From the NCBI GenBank assembly GCA_037962975.1, contig CM075674.1, positions 88,180,501 to 88,244,500 on the forward strand: DNA of 64,000 nucleotides. Reading direction: 5' to 3'. This stretch comes from Clitoria ternatea (taxonomy: Eukaryota > Streptophyta > Magnoliopsida > Fabales > Fabaceae). The first letter of the stretch is position 1, and the number at the start of each line of letters is the position of its first letter. The notes below the pieces were generated by a model that was given only the letters and a program-made list of their open reading frames with translations, was not told the DNA's origin and searched no databases. Shown one piece after another: positions 23,965 through 35,428 of this stretch. A program made the translations under genes and the position numbers.

Positions 23965-24365
23965 AGAAAGGTTAACAGGACGTCTCATTCAAATTAACCT
24001 TAATTTATACGTAAATTTAAACATTAAAATAAATAAATAAAATAAAAAATAAAATTGATTAAGAAAATATTTTTGTTTAATAAAAATATTAAAAGTATGA
24101 GATTAACAAGACGTCACGTCTAAATTAACCTCACTTTAAAGAAAATAACACTCTAATAAAATATTAAAAAAAACATGAGATTAACGAGACGTCTTGTCTA
24201 AATTAACCTCATTTTAAAGAAAATAATATTCTAATAAAATATTAAAAAAACATAAGATTAACAAGACGTCTCGTCTAAATTAACCTCATTTTAAGAAAAT
24301 ATTATTTTAATAAAAATATTAAAACACGAGATTAACAAGATGTCACGTCTAAATTAACCTCCTTA
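23965..24365. repeat. Approximately 78-bp LTR repeats carrying paired ACGT cores
   Basis: Four units, each starting GAGATTAAC(A/G)AGACGTC and containing GACGTCACGTC, GACGTCTTGTC or a variant, then TAAATTAACCT and an AT-rich spacer. A related copy, GGTTAACAGGACGTCTCAT, precedes them at about 23970, and another lies inside the element at 30354. The 5' LTR has the same block at 36100-36500. ACGT cores are bZIP-type binding motifs. Confidence 0.8.
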
Positions 24366-25860
24366 CGATAATAAAATTTTAAAACATTAATTATATAAAA
24401 TTAATTAAAATCATAACAGAGACATAAAAAATTATAACGAGAAAGTAGGCCCGACAGGAATTGATTTCCGCTCCTACGTATTCTCAAATGTATTGAGAAA
24501 TCAGGGTTACATAGTTCTTTGGGGAAAATCTGAGAAAATATTTAAATTATTTTTGATCAATTTTGATTTTTAATAATAAAGAAGATTCATGAAGAAAGAG
24601 AAATACAAGGCGAAGTAAGATCGCACGTGTATAAACCTTCGAGACCTAATAACAACGATGTAGGCAAAAGTAATTTTGCACGACATCGCTCATAAGATTT
24701 TGATTTAGTATAAAAGATTATTTTATTTTTATAAAAGGAATGTTTAGATTTTAACGTATTATTTTTTAAAACTCATCATAAAAAAAGAAACTATTTACTT
24801 TATTTTAGAGAAAGATATTTTTTTTTAAAAAAGTTATTATTTTTGGATTTAACACAAAGAATTTATTATGTTTTAAAAAGGATATTTAACTTGTACTATT
24901 TTCTTTATTTATCACAATTGAAAGATATTTATTTACTATATTGTTCATGAAAGGAAATTATATTTTTTTGGTTTTATTCTCTATTTCTATAAAGAAAATG
25001 ATATATATTGTGTTTTAACAAAATTTATTTATTATTTTTATCTTATTATTATTACTTTTTCAGAAAGAATATGTTTAAATATTTTTCAAAAAAACAAGAT
25101 TTATTTTTGTATAAACTATTTATTATTATTTTAAAAAACAAACCTTAAGACATTGGGCCTCAGAAAAAAACTGAAGCCCAAAACTTAAAATAAAAAACAA
25201 ACAACATGAATAACAAAAAAAGGAATGGGAATGGGCCTCACTTTCTGAGGCCCATGAAACAAGAACCCTAAAGGCAAAAATTAAAGAAAGAAGAGAAGAG
25301 GAAAGAAAATGAGGGGGCAGTAACAGAGGAAAAGAGAGAGGGGGAAAGGAAGAGAGAGAAGAGAGCGGAGGAGAGAGAGAGAGATCGACCGAGAGAGGGG
25401 CGGCCGGTGGGAGCTGTGGAGGTCGACGGTGGAGAAAGGAAGGACCAGCGAGAGAGGTGAGTGAGAGAGAGTGATGGAGATCGGAGTGGGGAGAAGGAGA
25501 CCGGAGAGGGAGGAGCTTGGTGGCGTGGTGCCGGTCAGCGTTGGAAGATGGTGGCCGGCGTGGGGTGGTGACGGAAAAAGAGAGGGAGGAGAAAGAGTGA
25601 GAAATCGGAGAAGGGGAAGGGAGAGGGAGAGGAGGTGGTTCCGGCGGTTCTTCCTCTTTTCTTTGCTTATGTTCTTTGTTTTTTTTTTTGCTCTTGGTCT
25701 ATGCTGTTTGTGTGTTTTTTTATATTGTTTTTGGTTTTGCTTGTTTTTGGGGTTGATGTTTGGAAGTGATGAGATGGGGAAGGGTGTTCTGTTGGTGGTG
25801 TTGAGGAAGATGAGGATGAAGGAGATGAAGAAGTTGGTTGTGTTGTTGGGTCTGTTTTAG

Positions 25861-26130
25861 AGGATGAAGAAGGTGAAGAAGTGGAGTCTGTTGGTGCCTG
25901 GTGTTGAGAGGTTCTGAGAGGATGAAGAAGGTGAAAGTGGAGTCTGTTGGTGCCTGGTGTTGAGAGGATGAAGAAGGTGAAGAAGTGGAGTCTGTTGGTG
26001 CCTGGTGTTGAGAGGTTCTGAGAGGATGAAGAAGGTGAAAGTGGAGTCTGTTGGTGCCTGGTGTTGAGAGGTTGAAGAAGGTGAAGAAGTGGAGTCTGTT
26101 GGTGCCTGGTGTTGAGAGGATGAAGAAGGT
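25861..26130. repeat. 45- to 57-bp tandem repeats near the LTR edge
   Basis: Five copies of GTGGAGTCTGTTGGTGCCTG plus GTGTTGAGAGG, separated by GATGAAGAAGGTGAA-type spacers of two lengths. The other LTR also has five copies (38020-38275). Confidence 0.85.
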
Positions 26131-26250
26131 CAAAGTGGGGAACCCATTTCCGGATTCCGAACGGAATTTCCGGAATGGGGGACCAAAAAATTATTATTAA
26201 AATTTTATTATTAATAATTAAAAAGACAGGACAGAATTTGGTGTTTACAA

Positions 26251-26270
26251 CTGCCCCTCTTTACTTTCTT
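26251..26270 (-). other. Polypurine tract of the Tat-like element
   Basis: The minus strand reads AGAAAGTAAAGAGGGGCAGT directly before the 3' LTR start TGTAAACACC. This fixes the element's orientation as minus. Confidence 0.75.
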
Positions 26271-26784
26271 TTCACGAAAGTATGAATGATTCATTCATAT
26301 CGTGAAAAGGAAGTAAAGATGTAAACACCATCTTAACACTAACATCCTCAATAAGGTGACGACCTTGACAAATAAAGGACTCAAATAACACCAGTTTTGG
26401 CAATAAGAAAGAGTTAAAAGTACCAACTTCGATGATAATGACTTAAAGAAGAGCCAACTTCGGCAAATAGAAAGCTTAAGAGGTGTGATGAAAACTTGAA
26501 GAGGTGTCAATTTTGGGAATAAGAAAACCTTAAAATGTATTATGGAAACTATTTGAAGTGCCAACTTTGACATTGAGAATCCTAAAAGTCCTAGAGAAGT
26601 TTGAAGAGTTGCCAACTTTGAACAAGGTTCCAAGTTTGACGATTGAAGTTTGAGCTCCATCTCGGAACAAATCAGAGGATATTTCCTTGATATTAAAAAG
26701 GGAGTAGCCTAAGGAGGAATACTTAAAGCTTCGAAGAAAAAATGAATGACAGGGAATTATCCTAACGTGTTTGGATCAAAGGAT
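26271..26784 (-). other. Degenerate repeat-like 3' region
   Basis: Phrases such as GTGCCAACTTTGAC and AGCCAACTTCGGC recur irregularly and resemble the GTGCCAGCTTTGGC core of the 48-bp array further on. This may be an older, decayed extension of that family. No coding sequence. Confidence 0.45.
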
Positions 26785-27180
26785 ACAGCCTAGGAATGGG
26801 TACCTGAAGCTTTTTGAACAAATGATGAGGGAGTGGGTTCCTGGGAGGCCTTTGATAGAAAACAAATGATTTGGGAGGAATTCCCCTGGTTTAAAGGGGA
26901 TATGAGATAGCCTAGGAGTAGGTTCCTGAAGCTTTTGGACAGAAAATAAATGACTTGGGGGATGCCCCTGGCTCAGATTAAAAAAATGAGATAGCCTAGG
27001 AGTGGGTTCCTGAAGCTTTTTGTCAGAAAACAAAAGACTTGGCGGGATGCGCCTGGTTTAAAGGAGATATGAGATAGCCTAGGCATGAGTCCATGAGGCT
27101 TTAGCTGGGAAATAAAAGACTTGGGGCGATACCCCTAGTTCAACAGGAAATGAAAGGATTGGGGGTGCTGCACTTTGGTT
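26785..27180 (-). repeat. Approximately 80-bp tandem repeat family (first of four)
   Basis: Four or five diverged units sharing GATAGCCTAGGAGTGGGTTC and CTGAAGCTTTTTG, then a CTTGG(G/C)GG(G/A)ATGCCCCTGG-type segment. Landmark positions 26789, 26911, 26991 and 27072 give spacings of about 80-120 bp. Confidence 0.75.
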
Positions 27181-27186
27181 GACAGA

Positions 27187-28403
27187 AATTAAGGGTGCCT
27201 TGTTTGACGTCTGGAAAGTAAAGGGTGTCTCGTTCGGTGGCTGGAAAATAAAGGATGCCTTGTTAGGCGACTAGAAAGTAAAGGGTACCTTGTTAGGCGA
27301 CTGGAAAGTAAAGGGTGCCTTGATAGGCGACTGGAAAGTAAAGAGTGCCTTGATAGGTGACTGGAAAGTAAAAGGTGCCTTGATGAGGGACTAGAAAGTA
27401 AAAAGGTGCCTTGATAGGCGACTCGAAAGTAAAGGGTGCCTTGATAGGCGGCTGGAAAGTAAAGAGTGCCTTGATAGGCGACTGAAAAGTAAAGGGTGCC
27501 TTGATAGGCGACTGGAAAGTAAAAGGTGCCTGCATAGGCGACTGGAAAGTAAAGGGTGCCTGCATAGGCAACTGAAAAGTAAAGAGTGCCTGCGTAGGCG
27601 ACTAGAAAGTAAAGGGTGCCTGCATAGGCGACTGGAAAGTAAAGGGGCACCTGCATAGGCGACTGGAAGGTAAAGAGTGCCTGCATAGGCGACTGAAAAG
27701 TAAAGGGTGCCTGCATAGGCGACTGGAAAGTAAAGGGTACCTGCATAGGCGACTAGAAAGTAAAGGGTACCTGCATAGGCGACATGGAAGGTAAAGGGTG
27801 CCTGCATAGGCGACTGGAAAGTAAAGGGTGCCTGCATAGGCGACTGGAAAGTAAAGGGTGCCTGCATAGGCGACTGGAAAGTAAAGGGTGCCTGCATAGG
27901 CGACTGGAAGGTAAAGAGTGTCTACATAGGTGACTAGAAAGTAAAGGGTGCCTGCATAGACGACTGGAAAGTAAAGAGTGCCTGCATAGGTGACTGGAAA
28001 GTAAAGGGTGCCTGCATAGGCGACTGGAAAGTAAAGGGTACCTGCATAGGCGACATGGAAGGTAAAGGGTGCCTGCATAGGCGACTGGAAAGTAAAGGGT
28101 GCCTGCATAGGCGACTGGAAAGTAAATGGTGCCTGCATAGGCGACATGGAAGGTAAAGGGTGCTTGCATAGGCGACTGGAAAGTAAAGGGTGCCTGCATA
28201 GGCGACTGGAAAGTAAAGGGTGCCTGCATAGGCGACTGGAAGGTAAAGAGTGCCTGTATAGGCGACTGGAAAGTAAAGGGTGCCTGTATAGGCGACTGGA
28301 AGGTAAAGAGTGCCTGTATAGGCGACTGGAAAGTAAAGGGTGCCTGCATAGGCGACTGGAAAGTAAAGGGTGCCTGTATAGGCGACTGGAAAGTGAAGGG
28401 TGC
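27187..28403 (-). repeat. 30-bp tandem repeat array (second of four)
   Basis: About 40 units built on GACTGGAAAGTAAAGGGTGC plus CTGCATAGGC. Unit variants change along the array: TTGTTAGGC, then TTGATAGGC on the low-coordinate side, CTGCATAGGC through the middle, and CTGTATAGGC interspersed near the high end. Occasional 31-bp units (CATGGAAGG) shift frame. Because 30 is divisible by three, several long overlapping open stretches appear, mainly on the minus strand, with ten-residue repeats; they occur in all three minus frames and are not credible proteins. Confidence 0.95.
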
Positions 28404-29010
28404 CTTGAGAAGTGCCAGTTTTGGCGATTGAGGAAGAGTCTTTAGGAAGTGCCAGCTTTGGGAAGTGCCAGCTTTGGCTGTTGAGGAGACTTTGAATGTA
28501 CCAGCTTTGGTAATCGAGGTTTCACTGAGGAAGAGAATTTGAGAAGTGCCAGCTTTGGCAGTTGAGGTTCCACTGGGGAAAAGAATCTGAGAAGTGCCAG
28601 CTTTGGCGTTTGAGGTTCCACTGGGGGAGAGAACTTGGGAAGTGCCAGCTTTGGCGATTGTGGTTCCACTGGGGAAAAGAATTTGAGAAGTGCCAGCTTT
28701 GGTGATTGTGGTTCCACTGAGGGAGAGAACTTGGGAAGTGCCAGCTTTGGCGATTGTGGTTCCACTGGGGAAGAGAATTTGAGAAGTGCCAGCTTTGGCG
28801 ATTGTGGTTCCACTGGGGAGAGAACTTGGGAAGTGCCAGCTTTGGCGATTGTGGTTTCACTAGGGAAGAGAATTTGAGAAGTGCCAGCTTTGGCGATTGT
28901 GGTTTCACTGGGGAAGAGAATTTAAGAAGTGCCAGCTTTGGCAATTGTGGTTTCACTGGGGAAGAGAATTTGAGAAGTGCCAGCTTTGGCGATTTGAGGA
29001 GAAAACTTTA
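28404..29010 (-). repeat. 48-bp tandem repeat array (third of four)
   Basis: About 12 units with GAAGTGCCAGCTTTGGCGAT followed by TGTGGTTCCACTGGGGA and AGAGAATTTGA. The low-coordinate units are the most diverged. Directly abuts the 30-bp array. Confidence 0.95.
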
Positions 29011-30335
29011 AAGGTGCATGCCCCAGTTTAAACAAGACTAAAAGATTTTAGGGGTATTATCCCTTGGCTGGGAGAAAAATCTGGGATGATGCCCCAATTA
29101 CGAAGATCGAAAGGATTTTGGGGTCTTGCCCTTTGATTGAAAGAGGAGACAATTGGGGTGATGCCCTAGTTTGAGATGATTGAAGGTTGGTGGATTACCC
29201 CCTGACTGAAAAAGGAATCTGGGGAGATGCTCCAGTTAGAATATGATTGAAAGAACCTTGAGGTACCGCCCCTTGATCGAGAGAGTAGATCTGGGGTGAT
29301 GCCCCAGTTAGGAAAATTGGAGGGATTTAGGGGAAACTGCCTTTTGACTAGGAAGATTTGGGGTGATGCCCCAATTTGAGCTGTTTGGTGTTTCAGGATA
29401 CCGTCCCTTGACAGAGAGATCCCACCGGGCTTACTGGAGGAGAAAAATCTGGGGGATGCCCCAGTTTAAGCTGTTTGGGACGATTCAGGGTACTGCTCCT
29501 TGATCGAGAGAGTAGATCTGGGGTCCACCGGGGATGTATGGCGGGCTTGTTGGAGGAGAGAAATCTAGGGGGTGCCCTAGTTTAAGTTGCTCGAAAAGTG
29601 TAGTTCCATTGGGAAAGGATTTGGTGATCCGGGGTGCTGCCCCTTGATTGGGAAAGGATCTGAAGTGATACCCCAGTTTTTTAGAAAAATAGAAAGATTT
29701 AGGGATACTGCCCCTTGGCTGGGAAAGGATCTGAAGTGATACCCCAATCTTGGAGAGATTGAAAGATTTTAGGGGTACTCCCTTTTGATAGATAGAGACT
29801 TAGGGTGATGCCGTAATTCGAACTTTTGGGAGCGCGGGGTACCGCCCTTGGTTGACAAAAGATAATGACCTGGGGGAAATGCCCCAGTTTGAGTTGTTTG
29901 GGAATTTGGAGTGCTGCTCCTTAAACTGTAAGTGGAAGAGAAATCTAGGGAGATGCCCCAGTTTGGAAAGACGGAAAGTTTTAGGGGTACTCCCCCTTGA
30001 CTGAAAGAGAGAACTCTGGGAAGATACCCCAGTTTGAGCTATTTTGAAATTCAGCATACCGCCCCTTGATTGGAAGAGAAATCTGGGGTGATGTCCCAGT
30101 TTGAGCTATTTTGAAATTTAGGGTACTGTCCCCTGATTGGAAGAGAAATCTGGGGAGATGCCCCAGTTTGAGTTATTTTGAAATTCAGGATACTGCCCCT
30201 TGATTGGAAGAGAAATCTGAGGAGATGCCCCAGTTTGAGCTATTTTGAAATTCAGGGTACTGCCTCTTGGCCGACAAAAGACGTGGAGGTGATGCTCCAG
30301 TTTGGAGAGGAATGATAGACTTGGTGGAAAAATCC
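29011..30335 (-). repeat. 60- to 70-bp tandem repeat array (fourth of four)
   Basis: Roughly 18-20 diverged units containing GGGGTGATGCCCCAGTTTGA and TACTGCCCCTTGATTGG. The best-preserved copies at 30088-30290 repeat every 67 bp. Imperfect dyads such as GGGGTGATGCCCC recur in each unit. Confidence 0.85.
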
Positions 30336-32306
30336 CAGGTTTAAAAGATTTGGGGTTAACAGGACGTCTCATCCAAATTAACCCGTACTTGGCGTCGTTA
30401 CCGGGGAACAGGATACACTAGACTATTGGGATATACCAAGTTGATTTTTTATTTTTTATTTTTTATTTTTTTATGGAAATGTGACCCCTAATATGCCTCA
30501 TGAATGAGACAGAAACCTTTAGAAGACGCTGGCTCCGACTATGAGGTATTAATGGAAACTTAGAAAGGTGTCGTGTTTGGTCATAGAAAGGTATTCTGTC
30601 CAATGATTTGGGCGGGTTATGTGAAGAAAATCGAGGAGAGCCGGCTTCAATGAGTGAGGATGAGAGTGAGCTTTGGAGGCTGATGGATATACCCTGGAAA
30701 GTACCAGTTTTGGCAGTTGAGACTCGACACATCCACTTGTTGTGACATCCTGCAACAAAGGTTAGTGATGCAAAACAAATTGGAACTTGAAGGGACTTCC
30801 CGCAAAACCACAATCCTTAGAGATTCGAAGTGACCCATGACTGAAACAGAGCATATGAAATAACCCTAGCTTTGGAAATGCGTCAGGCCCAGTCTTCATA
30901 ATGATTGCTTGAGGCAAGATCGAGTAACAGGAACATCTTGTCCTCACGACTTTAAATTTTCATTACTTTCTCATTTTATGTATTAAGAGAAAAAACACAT
31001 CCATCATATCAATGAGACTCAACATGAATACGTGTCGAAAAAGGTAAAATTTTATTTGAGTTGGATAAGTATAGAGGGAGGAAAGCATAGAAAGCAGAAG
31101 AAACAAGCATGGTTAAATAGGAAAGATTGATAATTGGGTGAAACAAGGAGGGTTTTATAGATCTTCCAGTAAATTTCTAAGAACAGTGCATATCTTAATC
31201 CCACATCACGACCTCAAGTACATCGTTCGACTCTGCCTCTGAGAGGGTAGTTCGACCATGGTCCATGTGCCCCAGTTTGGGCTTGCACATTTTGCATTGG
31301 GAAACTTAGTTATTCTGCTGAAATCTTGACCCTAATTTTTGCGTGAGTCGCCTTTTCAGGTTTTCGACTCACCGGGTTGCTCTAACTTTTTGCCTAGGCC
31401 GCCCTTTCAGGTTTTCAGCCTAGCGAGCTTTTCATTTTCTTTATAATGTGTTTTTTCTCTTCTTGTTTATTTTTGGCTGCATTAGTAAATGGTTGAAGCT
31501 GATTACACTCCAGTTGAGCCTGCTTAGCCTTTCCAGATTTAGTTTAACCCCTTGGGGAACTGATGTCACTGCAAATAGGAGACCCTACTCCTGTGCCATG
31601 TACCCAAGGAAATAGGGGTGAGTCTTTTGGCATCAATGAGAGGGAATTACTCTGAGTCATCATTTTGGCCTTTATTTTTTTTTCTTTTTTTTTACTTTCT
31701 TTTTCTGGATTTTCTTTTTTCATTTTTTTTGATTTTTTCTTTTGTTTGCCTTTTTTTGTTTTGTTTTGTTTTTTTTATCCCCTCGATGATGCAATAACTC
31801 ACTCTGATAGACTATTTCCTTGGTTACATGGGTATGAGGAATGACGCACCCTTTAAGGTTGAGGTGTTGATGACCACAAGAATGCAAGTTCTTGGCCTAA
31901 TGACATTCATCCCCCTCATACAGAAAATGACAGCTTGCTCGATGGTCTGGACATAACCAGCTTACCCCATTTGGCACGTGCATTGGACTCCAAGCTTGAT
32001 TCTATTTTTTCATTTTTTTTCATTTTTTGTTGTTTTTTTTTGTTTGTTTGTTTCTTTTTTATCGGCAAAGTCTCCCTCAATTATGCCTATATTTATAGGC
32101 ATCAACAATTTGCCCCTGTCTATGTAGATGACTGTTGAAGTTTCCTTAAATGACTGGCCTGCCCCTGTCCATTTTGGGACTTGGTCATGTTGTCATTCAT
32201 ATAGATTCCTACCACATCCTAAAACAAAGTTATTAATGCCTTCTGATAGATTGCCACCGTGTTTTTTCAAACTGAAGGACATTAATAACTTAATCAATTC
32301 CTTCAG
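30336..32306 (-). other. Non-coding part of the Tat-like element
   Basis: Contains an isolated copy of the LTR phrase GTTAACAGGACGTCTCATCC at 30354, T-rich tracts at 31670-31780 and 32005-32060 (purine tracts on the element's sense strand), a twice-repeated GCC(C)TTTTCAGGTTTTC phrase at 31350-31425, and an inverted repeat (31596-31848). No protein domain was recognised on either strand. Confidence 0.6.
31596..31848. repeat. Inverted repeat flanking a T-rich tract
   Basis: ATGTACCCAAGGAAATAG (about 31598-31615) is inverted as CTATTTCCTTGGTTACAT (about 31823-31840) with one mismatch. Shorter matching words (GATGATGCA against GAGTCATCATT) lie inside. The 200-bp interior is mostly T runs. Confidence 0.65.
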
Positions 32307-32582
32307 TTATTCTTGACTCAGGGGTATACCCATCTTGACCTTTTCTTCTCTCCATTTGACAATCTTAATCGCCTCTTGAAAGGGATAAACCTCTTTATCC
32401 TCTTGTTCTAACAATCTTGTTAACTTGGGCGATGGCTCATAGGCTTCCCTACCTTCTTTGTCAGCGTGATCGACCGGGTAGTTAAGGTCGTGAAACTGGA
32501 TCGTGACCTCACTGTTCTCAGGAGAATCATTTTCAGACCTGTATTTATTTGGTTTGTCATGGTGAATGAGAAAAAGAAGCAA
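32307..32582 (-). pseudogene. Pol spacer fragment ending at the RT junction
   Basis: The minus-strand reading contains KLTRLLEQEDKEVYPFQEAI and KIVKWREEKVKMGIP, resembling the spacer of Tat-type polyproteins that lies between protease and RT (family pattern ELARLLEQEE, then INLGTEEEKKEVKIG). The frame ends where RT should begin, and none of the RT motifs follows downstream. Between this fragment and gag (32583-32889) the protease is not recognisable. It marks one edge of a large pol deletion. Confidence 0.6.
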
Positions 32583-32889
32583 ATAAAGGGAAAAGGATTC
32601 AAGGTGGCGATAAGGAAAGCAAAAAAAGCATTTTGAAATTTGACACGTATTTATTGAGAAACTTAAAATGATAAAAACATGTTTTTGCCCTTATTACATA
32701 AACATCCCCAAAGCCTTAGGCATAGCTATCGGGTTGAAAAATCATTAAAACATCTTTTCGATTGAAAATTTAAAGTCGCATGGAATTTGATAGTCTCCTA
32801 GTCATAAAGATCTCCGCCTGGCAGGCAATCATAAAGTTTGCATCATCACAGGGGCTATCTTCAGTGGTGACGACATCCCTTCCATACTC

Positions 32890-34035
32890 CTAACCCTCTT
32901 TCATTGCAGTAACCCCAGAACTCCCTTGGTTAGGCAAGGGGTTTATGGTCACGTTGGGACTTCCTTCTTGGAAACTTATCCATTTGGCTTTGATTAGATC
33001 CCTCACTTTGCATTTTAGGGCCTGGCAGTCCTCAGTAGAATGCCCCGGGGCTCCAGCATGATAATCACATCGGGAACTAGGATTATACCCTTTAGGGTAA
33101 GGGGGAACCACGGGTTTCAAGGGACAGGGTACCGCAAGGTAGTTACGGATAAGGTGAGGTAAAAGTTCTGTATAGGTTATCAGAATGGGGTCGAATCGGG
33201 CTGGTGTTCGATTATTGATGGGTTTTATTGTGCTTCAGATGGAATTAGGAGGCCGAGTCCATCGTTGTGGAGGATAGTATGGCATAGGTTGTGGATTAGG
33301 GGGTCTGAAAACAGGCAAATGGAAGTTGGTAGGTGTTCGAGCGATAAATGGATGGAAGTGGGATTGTAGTAGGGGAGGATAGGAATCTTGGTTATGGGTG
33401 GTGATGGCCATAAAAGGTGTAGGAAGATTGGCATGCTGAAAGGCAGTGTGAGTTATTGGTCTTGGTTGGGCCTTCTTTTGGTTGTAGGAGATGGAGTTGG
33501 TTTCCCTTTTTCTCTTTCCTTTATTTCCCGATGCAAACCTTCTCGTGATAGGTGCCCCAGATGGTTGGGAGGATTGTGAAACATAGGGATTCATCATTTG
33601 AAAATTATAATCCTCTTGTTGGTTATGGAATGGGGGAGAGTATCCTTGGAGTATTCCATAAGGTGGGAAAGGTACAAGATTACCATCTAGACCAACGTGG
33701 GATGTATAACCGTAGGGCATTCCATGAGGTAGTTGGGGGTCAACCACTTGCTTTGCTTTCCCAGTGTTGATAGTGAGGGAGGCGGTCATAGGGTGAGTAA
33801 CTTCATCCTGTGTTAGACCAAGGCCCGAGGAATGTAGTGGGGTTAGCGGTTGTTGTTGAGCATCCTCGATACTTGCAGAGGAGCCTCCTTCTGTGATTCT
33901 TTTCTCTAAAAGTTTAACCATCTCCGCCATATGCTCCTTTAGTTGGTTGACCTCATCCCTGAGGTTTTTATTTTCCTATTCTATTTCAGTCACGAGTCTC
34001 TTCTGAAGTCGGGTTCTGTAGGGGTGTTTCTCCAT
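32890..34035 (-). pseudogene. Tat-type gag with two in-frame stop codons
   Basis: One reading frame from the ATG at 34035 to a stop at 32890, about 380 codons, interrupted by a TAG after roughly 19 codons and by a stop at 33235-33237. The N-terminal part NLRDEVNQLKEHMAEMVKLL is a short coiled coil typical of plant Tat gag. A Pro/Gln/Asn/Tyr-rich middle follows, then PARFDPILITYTELLPHLIR and the knuckle-like CDYHAGAPGHSTEDCQALK, which has the C-x2-H-x5-H-x4-C pattern that Tat elements use in place of a CCHC knuckle. The usual gag capsid core (the W-F-L region) was not found, so part of gag may be deleted as well. The two stops are the only breaks seen. Confidence 0.75.
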
Positions 34036-35406
34036 GATGTCTTTTTGAAAAATACAAAAGTGCCAGGTGGAAATAAAAGGAAATAAAACAGTATGACTGA
34101 CATTAGAATAAATTGGCGCATGAAGCAATCACATGTCTTAACGAGCATCCTTTGACTATTCCTCAGAACGATTTGTTCAGAAGTACTAAGTAGGATAAAC
34201 ATGGAAATTAATATGGGATAGTTGAAGACAGAAGAATCCTTCATTCTGAAATGCAATAAGAGCCTCAAGTTTAGCTATTTCTAGCTCGGGGAACCATGAC
34301 CCTCCTCTTAAAGGTTTGATCCCACATTAATTTCTATATCTTGCTCAAGGGTATTCGTTAAGCTCTGAATAGCTTCCGGCGAGAATAGAAAGAAAGGAGA
34401 GAAAGAGCCATTGGGAATTGACGTGCTTTTCAAATCGATACTTCCCTAGTAATTTTCTTGAAAACATTTTTGTATTTAGGGGAATTACGATTTGATAAAA
34501 CTTGTGTCAAATCAAAGGTCATGTGAGCTACGGATTTTCTGATCATCGTTAATACAAAAAGAATTGATTTTTTTCTTTTGATTTTTTTTATATGTATTTT
34601 TTTTGTTTTTTTTTTGCTTTTTTTCGATGATTCAAAAGATCTGTAGCTCAAGGCCCAAAGACTTAAATAAATATGCATAAAAGGAAAGGACTACTTGCCC
34701 GTTAAAGGATCATTAGTTAAAAGTATGTCATTTTTGGAAAAAGTAATCCACTAATCGTGCAAGTGGTCCTCTAATTTGGATCAGAAGGGAAAGTGAGAAT
34801 GAGAAAAGGTAGAATTAAAGCTTGCCCCTTCGTGCTTTAAGGCGGATTTTTTTTAAAGGTCTTTTCTGGGACCTATAGCTTATCTAACAGTGGACTCCTC
34901 ACATTGGGTGGCTTGTACTAGACTTCTAAAAGGTCACTAGAGCCAAGATCCTACTCATGATGTAACCACAACAATAGGGAATCTACTAGGTGCGTACATC
35001 ATGAAAGGTCGAACTCTAGTTGAGGTTCTTACGATCACCGGATGGGAAGTACATCCCAAATGACACGGCTACCAACCTCCCCTAACTTAAGCTTCATTTG
35101 GGGCCCAGGTATAGGGCGCCACTCATAAGTGTGTGAAAATTGTGAGTGTAGTGTGTGAAAGGGCATTCAATACCTGTACCTTACCCCATCCTGTACAGAG
35201 AACAAATACAGAACAATAACACAAAGTCGTCTACCCTAGGGTTCAACAATCATACAGAATTTAACAGAAAATAAATGACAAAATACATACAAAACAGAAA
35301 CCACATACAAACATTGATAAAAAATAAAATAAAGGAAGAAGTTAAATAATTAATAGACTATTTAAAAATATGCGCTATCAACTTGATTGGCTTGACTCTC
35401 TAAAAA
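34036..35406 (-). other. Leader of the Tat-like element
   Basis: About 1.4 kb between the primer-binding site and gag. No extra reading frame like the ORF1 of Ogre elements was found. T-rich tracts occur at 34565-34625. Confidence 0.6.
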
Positions 35407-35426
35407 TGTCCCCAATGGAGTCGTCA
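35407..35426 (-). other. Primer-binding site of the Tat-like element
   Basis: On the minus strand, two bases after the 5' LTR, the sequence reads TGACGACTCCATTGGGGACA. It starts with TG as expected for a tRNA 3' CCA complement (TGG) with one base changed. The cognate tRNA was not assigned. Confidence 0.65.
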
Positions 35427-35428
35427 TC

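Larger units (their letters stand above)
23297..26249 (-). repeat. 3' LTR of the non-autonomous Tat-like element
   Basis: 2,953 bp, plus-strand ends TGTCGCGACC and GGTGTTTACA. Nearly identical to 35429-38395: in the first 300 bp I count about six differences by eye. It contains three internal tandem-repeat blocks (listed separately) and a GGGCCTCA/TGAGGCCC hairpin near 25230. The purine-rich open stretch at 25471-25860 on the plus strand is an LTR composition effect. Confidence 0.95.

Noticed and set aside
25471..25860. Arg/Gly-rich open frame on the plus strand inside the 3' LTR (and its copy in the 5' LTR, 37607-37915)
   Set aside because: Antisense to the element, purine-rich composition, and the two LTR copies differ in frame and length.
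27187..28403. 30-bp repeats looking like a CRISPR array or a repetitive protein gene
   Set aside because: Units abut with no unique spacers, so not CRISPR. Long open frames exist in all three minus frames and are broken by 31-bp units.
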